DNA from: Purshia tridentata
Taxonomy: Eukaryota; Streptophyta; Magnoliopsida; Rosales; Rosaceae
Length of the DNA stretch: 64,000 nt
NCBI GenBank assembly: GCA_003254885.1
Contig: QANT01006200.1
Location: 1 to 64,000 of the forward strand
Direction: 5' to 3'
Part shown: positions 24,232 through 34,900 of the stretch, piece by piece
Layout: each line of letters begins with the position of its first letter
How positions within the stretch are numbered: the first letter of the stretch is position 1
The notes under the pieces: model-generated
Told to the model about the DNA's origin: nothing
Database searches by the model: none
The model's input: the letters and a program-made list of their open reading frames with translations, nothing else
Made by a program: the position numbers and the translations under genes

Positions 24232-24318
24232 AGGAGGTTGAGCCTCAATTGTACGCATCACTCAGAATCCTACTCTCTTACATTGTAAAACCCCACTTTG
24301 TAAAATATTCGAGTTTTC

Positions 24319-24324
24319 AATAAA
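24319..24324 (+). terminator. Poly(A) signal AATAAA of the pararetrovirus
   Basis: AATAAA lies 95 bp after the TATA box, preceded by TTTGTAAAATATT-like sequence (24298-24310) of the kind used as an upstream plant poly(A) element. In plant pararetroviruses the signal lies just downstream of the transcription start, so it is skipped on the first pass and used on the second. Confidence 0.65.
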
Positions 24325-24398
24325 GTTTGCAGTGTGCTTTCTTCACTAGTTTGAAGTGTGTTTGCAAACTCTTAACTGTCAGTTCTTTTATCTACTTT

Positions 24399-24629
24399 AT
24401 GGTTTTATTACGATTTGATTTATTCATCCGTGTTAGACACCACGAAAACTATCTTCTTGTTCTTAAACACAATGTATTAGTGTCAAGACATTCCCTCCAG
24501 ACCACACCTAAAACAGATCCACTCTATAACCTATTAAGAGAAGAGATCCTCAATTTACATGGGGAAATCGTCCATACTAAGACCCAAATCCATCTTTTCA
24601 ACGAAGAATTGAAATCTTTTGCCTTCTAG
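24399..24629 (+). pseudogene. Viral leader and possible first codons of a new ORF1 unit, cut by the insertion edge
   Basis: After the poly(A) signal the element continues about 300 bp as leader-like sequence. An ATG at 24399 opens a 76-codon frame ending in TAG at 24627-24629, about 5 bp before satellite resumes. Its second half is hydrophilic and could form a coiled coil (for example LLREEILNLHGEI). This may be the amino end of the viral polyprotein, reached by reading around a circular or tandem genome, or simply a leader ORF. I see no good initiator tRNA-Met primer site. A weak call. Confidence 0.35.
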
Positions 24630-26045
24630 CCGATCGAAATGAAGTTTTCGTTACTTCTCAACGCGAAATGTGCTACTTGCGGGCTAGAAAAACTAATTCA
24701 AGAATGATAAAGTGCTTCCCCATGTCTTTCTTGCCAACCGAGCATGTTTTGGTGCAACTTTAACCAAATTGCACTCAGCGTGCACCGAAGTGACGTTTTC
24801 ATGAAACTTTAAACAAATTGGACAAAGTGTGCATCGAAATTACATGTTCGTGCATTCTTATAACCTAAAGTGGTTCTTTAGGGCTAGCACGCTAATCGAG
24901 ACATGAGAAAGATCTTCCCAATGTTTTTCTTGCCAACCAAGCATGTTTTGGTGCAACTTGAAATGAATTGGGCTCAGCGTGCACCGAAAAGACATATTTG
25001 AGCATTCTTGACACCTACACTGGTTCATTTGGGCTAGAATGCTAACCCAAGCATGAGAAAGTGATTCTTCATGTCTTTTTTTTCAATCGAGCACGTTTGG
25101 CATGCTAATCAAGACATGACAAAGTGCTTCCCCATGTGTTTCTTGTCATCCGGGCACGTTTTGGGGCGACCTTAAACAAATTGGACTACCTGTGCACCGA
25201 AATGACATATTCATGTATTCTTAACACCTAGAGGAGTTCTTTCGGGCAAGAACGCTAATCAAGGCATGAGAAAGTGGTTCCCCATGTCTCTCGTGCCAAC
25301 CCGGCACGTTTTAGTGCAACTTCAACCAAATTCGACTTAGTGTGCACTAAAATGACGTCTTCGTCCATTCTTAACAAATAAAGTTGTTCTCTAGGGCTGG
25401 CACACTAATCGAGACATGACAAAGTGCTTCCCCATGCCTTTTTTGCCATCCGGGAACGTTTTGGTGCGACCTTAAACAAATTGGACTACTTGTGCACCGA
25501 AATGACGTACTCGTGCATTCTTAACACCTAGAGGAGTTCTTTAGGGCCAGAACGCTAATCGAGACATGAGAAAGTGGTTCCCCTTGTCGCTCGTGCCAAC
25601 CAAGCATGTTTTGGTGCAACTTTAACCAAATTCGACTTAGTCTGCACTAAAATGACGTTTTCTTGCATTCTCCACACATAAAGTTGTTCTCTAAGGTTGG
25701 CACGCTAATGAGAAAGTGCTTCCCCACGCCTTTTTTGCAAACCAGGCATGTTTTGGTTCATTTTAGATTAAATTAGACTGAGTGTGCACCGAAATGATGT
25801 TTTCGTCCCATCTAAACACGAAATGTGCTTCTTTTTGGCTCAAACACTAATCGAACCATGGGAAAGTGCTTCCCCATGTCTTTCTTGCCAACCAATATTG
25901 TTTTGGTGCAATGTTAACCCAATTGCACTCTGTGGGCACCGAAATGACGTTGTCGTGCATTCTTAACACCCAAAGTGGTTCTTTGCGGGGTACCACGCTA
26001 ATCGAGACATGAGAAAGTGCTTCTCCATGTCTTTGATGTCGACCA

Positions 26046-26348
26046 AGAACGTTTTGGTACAACTTCAACCGAATTGGACTCGGTGTGCGCCGAGATGACA
26101 TATTCCTGCATTCTTCACACCTAAAGTGGTTCTTGAGGCCTAGAACGCTAATCCAAATAGGAGAAAGTGCTTCCCCATGTCTTTCTTGTCAACCGAAAGA
26201 ACGTTTTGGTACAACTTCAACCGAATTGGACTTGGTGTGCGCCGAGATGACATATTCTTGCATTCTTCACATCTAAAGTGGTTCTTGAGACCTAGAACGC
26301 TAATCCAAACAGGAGAAAGTGCTTTCCCATGTCTTTCTTGTCAACCGA
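26046..26348. repeat. Tandem duplication of a single type 10 monomer
   Basis: Two successive monomers both carry the type 10 signature (ggtacaacttcaaccgaattgg, then cgccgagatgacatattc and gttcttgag). The first box is near 26048; the second, after caaccgaaagaacg, is near 26199. The shared gttcttgag variant shows that one copied the other. Confidence 0.8.
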
Positions 26349-29300
26349 GCACGTTTTGGTCCAACTTTAACTAAATTGTGCTCAGTATGCACCGAAATGA
26401 CTTTTTTGTGCATTCTTATCACCTAAAGTGGTTCTTTTGGTCAAGAACGCCATTCGGAACATGAGAAAGTGCTTCCCCATGTCTTTCTTCCCAATTGGGC
26501 ACGTTTTGGTGCTAGTTGGACGAAGTTACACTGAGTATGCACCGAAATGGAGTTTTCGTTACTTCTCAACACGAAATGTGCTTCTTCGGGCTAGAAAAAC
26601 TAATTCAAGAATGATAAAGTGCTTCTCCATGCCTTTCTTGTTAACCGAGCACGTTTTGGTGCAACTTTAACCAAAATGCACTCAGCGTGCACCGAAGTGA
26701 CGTTTTCTTGCAACTTTAAACAAATTGGACTAAGCGTGCATCGAAATGACGTGTTCGTGCATTTTTAAGACCTAAAGTGGTTCTTTAAGGCTAGCACGCT
26801 AATCGAGACATGAGAAAGATCTTCCCCACACCTTTCTTGCCAACCAAGCATGTTTTGGTGTAACTTGAAATGAATTGGGCTCAGCATGCACCGAAAGGAC
26901 ATATTGGAGCATTCTTGACACCTACACTGGTTCATTTGGGCTAGAACGCTAACCCAAGCATAAGAAAGTGATTCTCCATGTCGTTTTTGCCCATCGAGCA
27001 CATTTTGGTGCGCCTATAACAAAATTGGACTTAGTGTGCCTCGAAATGACTTATTTGTGCATTGTTTACACCTAAAGTAGTTCATTTGGGCTAGAAGGCT
27101 AACCCAAGCATGAGAAAGTGCTTCCCCGTGTGTTTCTTGCCAACCGAACATGTTTTTGTGCAAGTTCAACCAAATTGGACTCGGGTTGCACTTAAATGAT
27201 GTAGTTGTGCATTCTTAACACCTAAAGTGCTTCATTTGGGTTCGCACGCAAATTCAAACGTGAGAAGGTGGTTCCCCATATGTTTCCTGCTATCCGGGCA
27301 CGTTTTTGTGCGACCTTAAACAAATTGTACTACCTGTGCACTGAAATGACGTATTTGTGTATTCTTTACACCTAGAGGAGTTCTTTAGGGCTAGAACGCT
27401 AATCGAGGCATGAGAAAGTGGTTCCCCATGTCTCTCGTGCAAACCAAGCATCTTTTGGTGCAACTTTCACCAAATTCGACTTAGTGTGCACTGAAATGAC
27501 ATCTTCGTGCATTCTTTACACATAAAGTTGTTCTCTAGGGATGGCACGCTATTCGAGACTTGACAAAGTGCTTCCCCATGCCTTTTTTGCCATCCGGGCA
27601 CATTTTCGCTCATTTTGGATGAAATTAGACTAAGTATGCACCGAAATTATGTTTTCATCCTATCTAAACACGAAATGTGCATCTTGTTGGCTCGAACGCT
27701 AATCAAAGCATGGGAAAGTGCTTCCCCATGTCTTTCTTGCCAACCAATAGTGTTTTGGTGCAACGTTAACCCAATTGCACTCCGTGTGCACTGAAATGAT
27801 GTTTTCATGCATTCTTAACACCCAAAGTGGTTCTTTACGGGGTAGCACGCTAATTGATACATGAGAAAATGCTTCCCCATGTCTTTGATGTCGACTGAGC
27901 ACGTTTTGGTACAACTTCAACCGAATTGGACTCGGTGTGCGCCAAAATGACGTATTCCTACGTTCTTCGCACCTAAAGTGGTTCTTTAGGCCTAGAACGC
28001 TAATCGAAACATGAGAAACTGCTTCCCCATGTCTTTCTTGTCAACCGAGCACGATTTGGTCCAACTTTAACTAAATTGTGCTCAGTGTACACCGAAATGA
28101 CGTTTTCGTGCATTCTTAACACCTAAAATGGTTCTTCTGGTCAAGAACGCCATTCGAGACACAAGAAAGTGCTTCCCCATGACTTTCTTCCCAACCGAGC
28201 ACGTTTTGGTGCAAGTTGGACGAAGTTACACTGAGTATGCACCGAAACGAGTTTTCGTTACTTGTCAACACGAAATGTGCTTCTTGCGGGCTACAAAATC
28301 TAATTCAAGAATGATAAAGTGCTTCTCTATGTCTTTCTTGTCAACCGAGCACGTTTTGGAGCAACTTTAACCAAATTGCACTTAGCGTGCATCGAAGTCA
28401 CATTTTCGTGCAACTTTAAACAAATTGGACTAAGTGTGCATCGAAATGACGTGTTCGTGCATTCTTAAGACCTAAATTGGTTCGTTAGGGGTAGTATGCT
28501 AATCAAGACATGAGAAAGATCTTCCCCACATCTTTCTTGCCAACTAAGGATTGTTTGTGCAACTTGAAATGAATTGGGCTCAGTGTGCACCGAAAAGACA
28601 TATTTGAGCATTCTTGACACTTATAGTGGTTCATTTGGGCTAGAACGCTAACCCAAGCATGAGAAAGTGATTCTCGATGTCTTTTCTGCCAATCGAGCAC
28701 GTTTTGAGTTCCTCTATAAAAAAATTGGACTTATGTGCCCCGAAATGACTTATTTGTGCACTCTTTACACCTAAACTTGTTCATTTGGGCTAGAAAGCTA
28801 ATCCAAGCATGAGAAAGTGCGTCCCCGTGTGTTTCTTGCCAATCGAACATGTTTGTGTGCAACTTCAACCAAATTGGACTCGGGTTGCACTAAAATGATG
28901 TATTTGTGCATTCTTAACACCCAAAGTGCTTCATTTTGGTTCGAACGCAAATTCAAACGTGAGAAGGTAGTTCCCCATGTGTTTCTTGCCATCCGAGCAC
29001 GTTTTTGTGCGACCTTAAACAAATTGGACTACCTGTGCACCGAAATTACGTATTAGTGGATTCTTCACACCAAGAGGAGTTCTTTAGGGCAAGAATGCTA
29101 ATCGAGGCATGAGAAAATGGTTCCCCATGTCTCTCATGCCAACCAAGCACATTTTGGTGCAACTTTAACCAAATTTGACTTAGTGTGCACTGAAATGACG
29201 TGTTCGTTGATTCTTAACACATAAAGTTGTTCTCTAGGGCGGGCACGCTAATCGAGACATGACAAAGTGCTTCCCCATGCCTATTTTGCAATTCGGGCAC

Positions 29301-29590
29301 GTTTTGGTGCGACCTTAAACAAATTGGACTCCCTGTGCACCGAAATGACGTATTTGTGTGTTCTTAACACCTAGAGAAGTTCTTCAGGGCCAGAACGCTA
29401 ATTAAGGCAGGAGAAAATGGTTCCCATGTCTCTCGTGCCAACTAGGCACGTTTTTGTGCAATCTTAACCAAATTCAACTTAGCGCGCACTGAAATGTCCT
29501 TCACTCTTCGCACATAAAGTTGTTCTCTAGGGCTGGCATGCTAATAGAGACATGAAAAAGTGCTTCCCCATGCCTTTTTTGCCAGCTGGG

Positions 29591-31264
29591 CACGTTTTGG
29601 CGCATTTTGGATGAAATGATGTTTTCGTCCCATTTAAACACGAAATCACCTTTTTTTGGCTCGAACGCTAATCGAAGCATGGGAAAGTGCTTCCTCATGT
29701 CTTTCTTGCCAATCAATAGTGTTTTGGTGCAACGTTAACCTAATTGCACTCCGTGTCCATCGAAATGACGTTTTCGTGCATTCTTAACACCCAAAGTGGT
29801 TCTTTGCGGGGTAGCACGTTAATCGAGACATGAGAAAGTGCTTCCCGAAGTCTTTGATGTTGACTGAGTACGTTTTGGTACAACTTCAACCGAACTGCAA
29901 TCGGTGTGCACCGAGATGACGTATTCCTGCGTTCTTCACACCTAAAGTGGTTCTTTACGCCTAGAACGCCAATCTAAACATGAGAAAGTGCTTCCCCATG
30001 TCTTTCTTGTCAACCGAGTACGTTTTGGTCTAACTTTAACTACATTGTGCTCAGTGTGCACCGAAATGACATTTTCGTGTATTCTTAGCACCTAAAGTGG
30101 TTCTTTTGGTCAAGAACGCCATTCGACACACGAGAAAGTGCTTCCCATGTCTTTCTTCCCAACTGGGCAAGTTTTGGTGCCAGTTGGACGAAGTTACAAT
30201 GTGTATGCACCGAAATGGACTTTTAGTTACTTCCCAACATGAAATTCCCTTCTTGCGAGATACAAAAACTAATTCAAGAATGATAAAGTGCTTCTCCATG
30301 TCTTTCTTGCTAACCGAGCACGTTTTGGTGCGACTTTAACGAAATTGCACTCAGCGTGCACAGAAGTAACGTTTCGTGCAACTTTAAACAAATTGGACTA
30401 AGTGTGCATCGAAATAACGTGTTCGTGCATTCTTAAGACATAAAGTGGTGCTTTAGGGCAAGCACGCTAATCAAGACATGAGAAAGATCTTCTCCACGTC
30501 TTTCCTGCCAACCAAGCATGTTTTCGTGCAACTTAAATGAATTGGGCTCAGCGTGCACCGAAAGGACATATTTGAGCATTCTTGACACCTACAGTGGTTC
30601 ATTTGGGCTAAAACACTACCCCAAGCATGGGAAAGTGATTCTCCATGTCTTTTTTGCCAGACGAGCACGTTTTGGTGCCTCTATAACGAAATTGGACTTA
30701 GTGTGCCCTGAAATGACTTATTCGTGCATTCTTTACACCTAAACGAGTTCATCTGGGCTAGAAAGCTAATCCAAGCATGAGAAAGTGCTTCCCCGTGTGT
30801 TTCTTGCAACCGAACATGTTTTTGTGTAACTTCAACCCAATTGGACTCAGGTTGCACTTAAGTGATGTATTCGTGCATTCTTAACACGCAAAGTAGTTCA
30901 TGTGGGTTCGAACGCAAATTCAAACATGATAAGGTGGTTCCCCATGTGTTTCTTGCCATCCAGGCAAGTTTTGGTGCGACCTTAAACAAATTGGACTACC
31001 TGCGCACCGAAATGACGTATTCGTGTATTCTTTACACCTAGAGGAATTCTTTAGGGCCAGAATGCTAATCAAGGCATGAGAAAGTGGTTCCCCATGTCTC
31101 TCGTGCCAACCAGGTATGCTTTGGTGCAACTTTAACCAAATTCGACTTAGCGGGCACTGAAATGACCTTTTCGTGCATTCTTAACACATAAAGTTGTTCT
31201 CTAGGGCTGGCACGCTAATCGAGACATGAAAAAGTGCTTCCCTATGCCTTTTTTGCCAACCGGG
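29591..31264. repeat. Reference 11-monomer higher-order repeat unit (1674 bp)
   Basis: Monomer starts and lengths: type 8 29591 (126 bp, small deletion), 9 29717 (152), 10 29869 (150), 11 30019 (149), 1 30168 (151), 2 30319 (198), 3 30517 (149), 4 30666 (149), 5 30815 (150), 6 30965 (150), 7 31115 (150). Type tags: 1 gccagttggacgaagttac; 2 doubled gcaactttaa; 3 cttaaatgaattgggctc; 4 gcctctataacgaaattgg; 5 gtgtaacttcaacccaattg; 6 gcgaccttaaacaaattgg; 7 caaattcgacttagcg; 8 gcattttggatgaaat; 9 tagtgttttggtgcaacg; 10 ggtacaacttcaaccg; 11 ggtctaactttaac. The types differ more from each other than copies of one type in neighbouring units, which is the hallmark of an HOR. Confidence 0.88.
30319..30516. 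repeat. Long type 2 monomer with internal 48-bp duplication
   Basis: The segment starting gcgactttaacgaaattg at about 30330 is repeated about 48 bp later as gcaactttaaacaaattgg (about 30378), each copy followed by a gtgca(c/t)-gaa-taacg stretch. All type 2 monomers in the window show this, so the duplication predates the 11-mer amplification. Confidence 0.85.
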
Positions 31265-31422
31265 CATGTTTTGGCGCATTTCGGATGAAATTAGACTATG
31301 TATGCACCGAAATGATGTTTTCGTCCCATCTAAACACGAAATGTGCTTCTTGTTCCCTCGAGCGCTAATCAAAGCACGGGAAAGTGCTTCCCCATGTCTT
31401 TCATGCCAACCAATAGTGTTTT

Positions 31423-31862
31423 GGTGCAACCTTAACCCAATTGCACTCCGTGTCCACCGAAATGACGTTTTCGTGCATTCTTTACACCTAAACTAGTTCA
31501 TTTGGGCTAGAAAGCTAATCCAAGCATGAGAAAGTGCTTCGCCGTTTGTTTCTTGCCGACCGAACATGTTTTTATGCAACTTCAACCAAACTGGACTCAG
31601 GTTGTGCTTAAATGATGTATTCGTGCATTCTTAACACCCAATGGTGCAACCTTAACCCAATTGCACTCTGTGTCCACCAAAATGACGTTTTCGTGCATTC
31701 TTTACACCTAAACTAGTTCATTTGGGCTAGAAAGCTAATCCAAGCATGAGAAAGTGCTTCGCCGTGTGTTTCTTGCCAACCGAACATGTTTTTATGCAAC
31801 TTCAACCAAACTGGACTTAGGTTGCGCTTAAATGATGTATTCGTGCATTCTTAACACCCAAA
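31423..31862. repeat. 220-bp tandem duplication of a chimeric type 9/4-5 unit
   Basis: ggtgcaaccttaacccaatt occurs at about 31423 and again at 31643. Each copy switches at gcattctttacacctaaac from type 9 to type 4 sequence, then runs into type 5. Offset 220 bp; the copies differ at about five sites. Confidence 0.85.
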
Positions 31863-31972
31863 GTGCTTCATGTGGGTTCGAAAGGAAATTCAAACGTGAG
31901 AAGGTGGTTCCCCGTGTGCTTCTTGCCATCCGGGCACGTTTTTGTGCGAGCTTAAATAAATTGGACTACCTG

Positions 31973-34900
31973 ACTTGCCATCCGGGCACATTTTGGTGCA
32001 ACCTTAAAGAAATTGGGCTACCTATGCACCGAAATGACGTATTCGTGTATTCTTAACACCTGGAGGAGTTCTTTAGGGCCAGAACGCTAATCGAGACATG
32101 AGAAAGTGGATCCCCATGTCTCCCGTGCCAACCAGGCACGTTTTGGTGCACTTTTAACCAAATTCGACTGAGTGTGCACTGAAATGACGTTTTCGTGCAT
32201 TCTTAACATAAAAAGTTGTTCTTTGGGGCTGGCACGCTAATCGAGACATGATAAAGTGCTTCCCCATGCCTTTTTTGCCAACCTGGCATGTTTTGGTGCA
32301 TTTTGGATGAAATTAGACTGAGTATGCACCGAAATGATGTTTTCATCTCATCTAAACACGAAATCTGCTTCTTTTTGGATCGAACGCTAATCGATTCATG
32401 GGAAAGTGCTTCCCCTTGTCTTTCTTGCCAACCAATAGTGTTTTGGTGCAACGTTAACCCAATTGCACTCCGTGTGCACCGAAATGACGTTTTTGTGCAT
32501 TCTTAACACCCAAAGTGGTTCTTTGCAGGTAGCACGCTAATCGAGGCATGATAAAGTGCTTCCGCATGTCTTTGATGTCGACCGAGTACGTTTTGGTACA
32601 ACTTCAACTGAATTGGACTCATTGTGCGATGAAACGACGTATTCTTGCGTCTGTCGCACCTAAAGTGGTTCTTTAGGCCTGGAACGCTAATCCAAACATG
32701 AAAAAGTGCTTCCCCATGTCTTTCTTGTCAACCGAGCACGTTTTGGTCCAATTTTAACTAAATTGTTCTCAGTGTGCATCGAAATGACCTTTTCGTGCAT
32801 TCTTAGCACCTAAAGCTGTTCTTTTGGTCAAGAACGCCATTCAAGAGAGGAGAAAGTGCTTCCCCACGTCTTTCTTCCCAACCAGGCACATTTTGGTGCT
32901 AGTTGGATGAAGTTATACTGAGTATGCACCGAAATGATGTTTTCGTTCCTTCTCTACACGAAATGTGCTTCTTGCAGGCTAGAAAAACTAATTCAAGAAC
33001 GATAAAGTGCTTCTCCATGGCTTTGTTGCCGACCGAGCATGTTTTCGTGCAACTTTAACCAAATTGCAGTCGGCGTGCACCGAAGCGACGTTTTCATGCA
33101 ACTTTAGACAAATTGGACTAAGTATGCATCGAAATAACGTGTTCGTGCATTCTTAAGACTTAAAGTGGTTTTTTAGGGTTAGCACGCTAATCGAGACATG
33201 GGAAAGATCTTCCCCATGTCTTACCTACCAACCAACCATGTTTTGGTGCAACTTCAAATGAATTGGGCTCAGCGTGAGCATTCTTGACACCTACAGAGGT
33301 TCATTTGGGCTAGAACACTAACCCAAGCATGAGAAAGTGATACTCCATGTCTTTTTTGCCAATTGAGCACGTTTTGGCGCCTGTCTAACGAAATTGGACT
33401 TAGTATGCCCCGAAATGACTTATTCATGCATTCTTTACACCTAAACTAGTGCATTTGGGCTAGAAAGCTAATCCAAGCATGTGAAAGTGCTTCCCAGTGT
33501 CTTTCTTCGCCAGCCGAACATGTTTTTTTGCAACTTCAACCAAATTGGACTCGGGTTGCACTTAAATGATGTATTCGTGCATTTTTAACACCCAAAGTGG
33601 TTCAGTTGGGTTAGAACACAAATTCAACGTGAAAAGGTGGTTCCCCAAGTGTTTATTGCCATCGGGGCACGTTTTTGTGCAACCTTAAACAAATTGGGAT
33701 ACCTGTGCACCGAAATGACGTATTCGTGCATTCTTAACACCTAAAGCAGTTCTTTAGGGCCAAAACGCTAATCGAGACATGAGAAAGTGGTTCCCCATGT
33801 CTCTCGAGCCAACCAGGCACGTTTGGGTGCACCTATGACCAAATTCGACTTAGTGTGCACTGAGATGACATTTTCGTGCATTCTTAACACATAAAATTCA
33901 TCTCTAGGGCTGGCACGCTAATCGAGACATGACAAAGTAATTCTCCATGTCTTTTTGGCCAATTGAGCACATTTTGGTGCCTCTCTAACGAAACTGGAAT
34001 TAGTGTGCCGCGAAATGACTTATTCCTGCGTTCTTTACACCTAAACTAGTTCATTTGGGCTAGAAAGCTAATCCAAGCTTGAGAAACTGCTTCCCCGTGT
34101 GTTTCTTGCCAACCGAACATGTTTTTTTGCAACTTCAACCAAATTGGACTCGGGTTGCACTTAAATGATGTTTTCGTGCATTCTTAACACCCAAAGTGGT
34201 TCATTTGGGTTAGAACGCAAATTCAAACGTGGGAAGGTGGTTCCCCATGTGTTTCTTGCCATCCATCCGGGCACGTTTTGGTGCGACCTGAAACAAATTG
34301 GGCTACCTGTGGAACGAAATGACGTATTCGTGTATGCTTAACACCTAGAGGAGTTCTTTAGGGCCTGAACGCTAATTGAGACATGAGAAAGTGGTTCCCC
34401 ATGTCTCTCGTGCCAACCAAGAACATTTTGGTGCACCTTTAACCAAATTCAGCTTAGTGTGCACTGAAATCACGTTTTCGTGCATTCCTAACACATAAAG
34501 TTGTTCTCTAGGGCTAGCACGCTAATCGAGACATGACAAAGTAATTCCCCATGCCTTTTTTGCCAACCAGGCACGTTTTGGATGAAATTAGACTGAGTGT
34601 GAATCGAAATGATGTTTTCGTCCCATCTAAAAACGAAATGTGCTTCTTTTTGGCTCGAACGCTAATCGAAGCATGGGAAAGTGCATCCCCATCTCTTTCT
34701 TGCCAACTAAAACATGAGAAAGTGGTTCCCCATGTCTCTCGTGCCACCCAAGAACATTTTCGTGCACCTTTAACCAAATTCAGCTTAGTGTGCACTGAAA
34801 TCACGTTTTCGTGCATTCCTAACACATAAAGTTGTTCTCTAGGGCTAGCACGCTAATCGAGACATGACAAAGTAATTCCCCATGCCTTTTTTGCCAACCA

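Larger units (their letters stand above)
20690..24634 (+). mobile_element. Endogenous pararetrovirus fragment (Caulimoviridae, florendovirus/petuvirus-like)
   Basis: A block with no satellite similarity interrupts the array. In order it holds an aspartic protease, reverse transcriptase, RNase H, a second frame, a TATA box, an AATAAA signal and a leader. There is no integrase after RNase H, and no LTRs flank it. RT-RH followed by an unrelated frame and then a promoter with a poly(A) signal shortly downstream fits plant pararetroviruses rather than Ty3/gypsy. Movement and coat protein regions are missing, so about half a viral genome is present. Every frame carries stops or a frame change, so it is a dead copy. 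Left flank is a type 7 monomer, right flank type 1. CGAAATGA occurs at both edges (20680-20687, 24635-24642), but it is ordinary monomer sequence. The assignment to florendovirus rather than petuvirus is an inference from the second frame. Confidence 0.82.
24635..31972. repeat. Diverged satellite array 2
   Basis: The array resumes inside a type 1 monomer. Order: 1-2-3-4(cut)-6-7-6-7-8-9-10-10-11-1-2-3-4-5-6-7-8-9-10-11-1-2-3-4-5-6-7-6-7-8-9-10-11-1-2-3-4-5-6-7-8, then a chimeric 9/4-5 unit present twice, then part of type 6. Successive type 8 boxes near 25747, 27598, 29591 and 31265 are 1.67 kb apart once extra monomers are subtracted. Dimer expansions 6-7-6-7 lie at 25155-25746 and about 28998-29590. 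No gene is seen. Confidence 0.85.

Noticed and set aside
23984-24232. 82-codon plus-strand frame in the viral intergenic region
   Set aside because: It runs through the TATA box, has low-complexity hydrophobic content and no recognisable domain; it is likely non-coding.
24399-24420. Initiator tRNA-Met primer binding site at tatggttttattacg
   Set aside because: Only TGGT and a few scattered bases match the expected TGGTATCAGAGC; this is too weak to call.
20690-24634. Ty3/gypsy retrotransposon instead of a pararetrovirus
   Set aside because: No integrase follows RNase H, no LTRs flank the element, and an unrelated frame plus a TATA/AATAAA leader region follows, as in Caulimoviridae. A very decayed gypsy relative is not fully excluded.
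20680-24642. CGAAATGA at both edges as a target-site duplication of the viral insertion
   Set aside because: This octamer is part of nearly every monomer, the flanks are different monomer types, and pararetroviruses lack an integrase.
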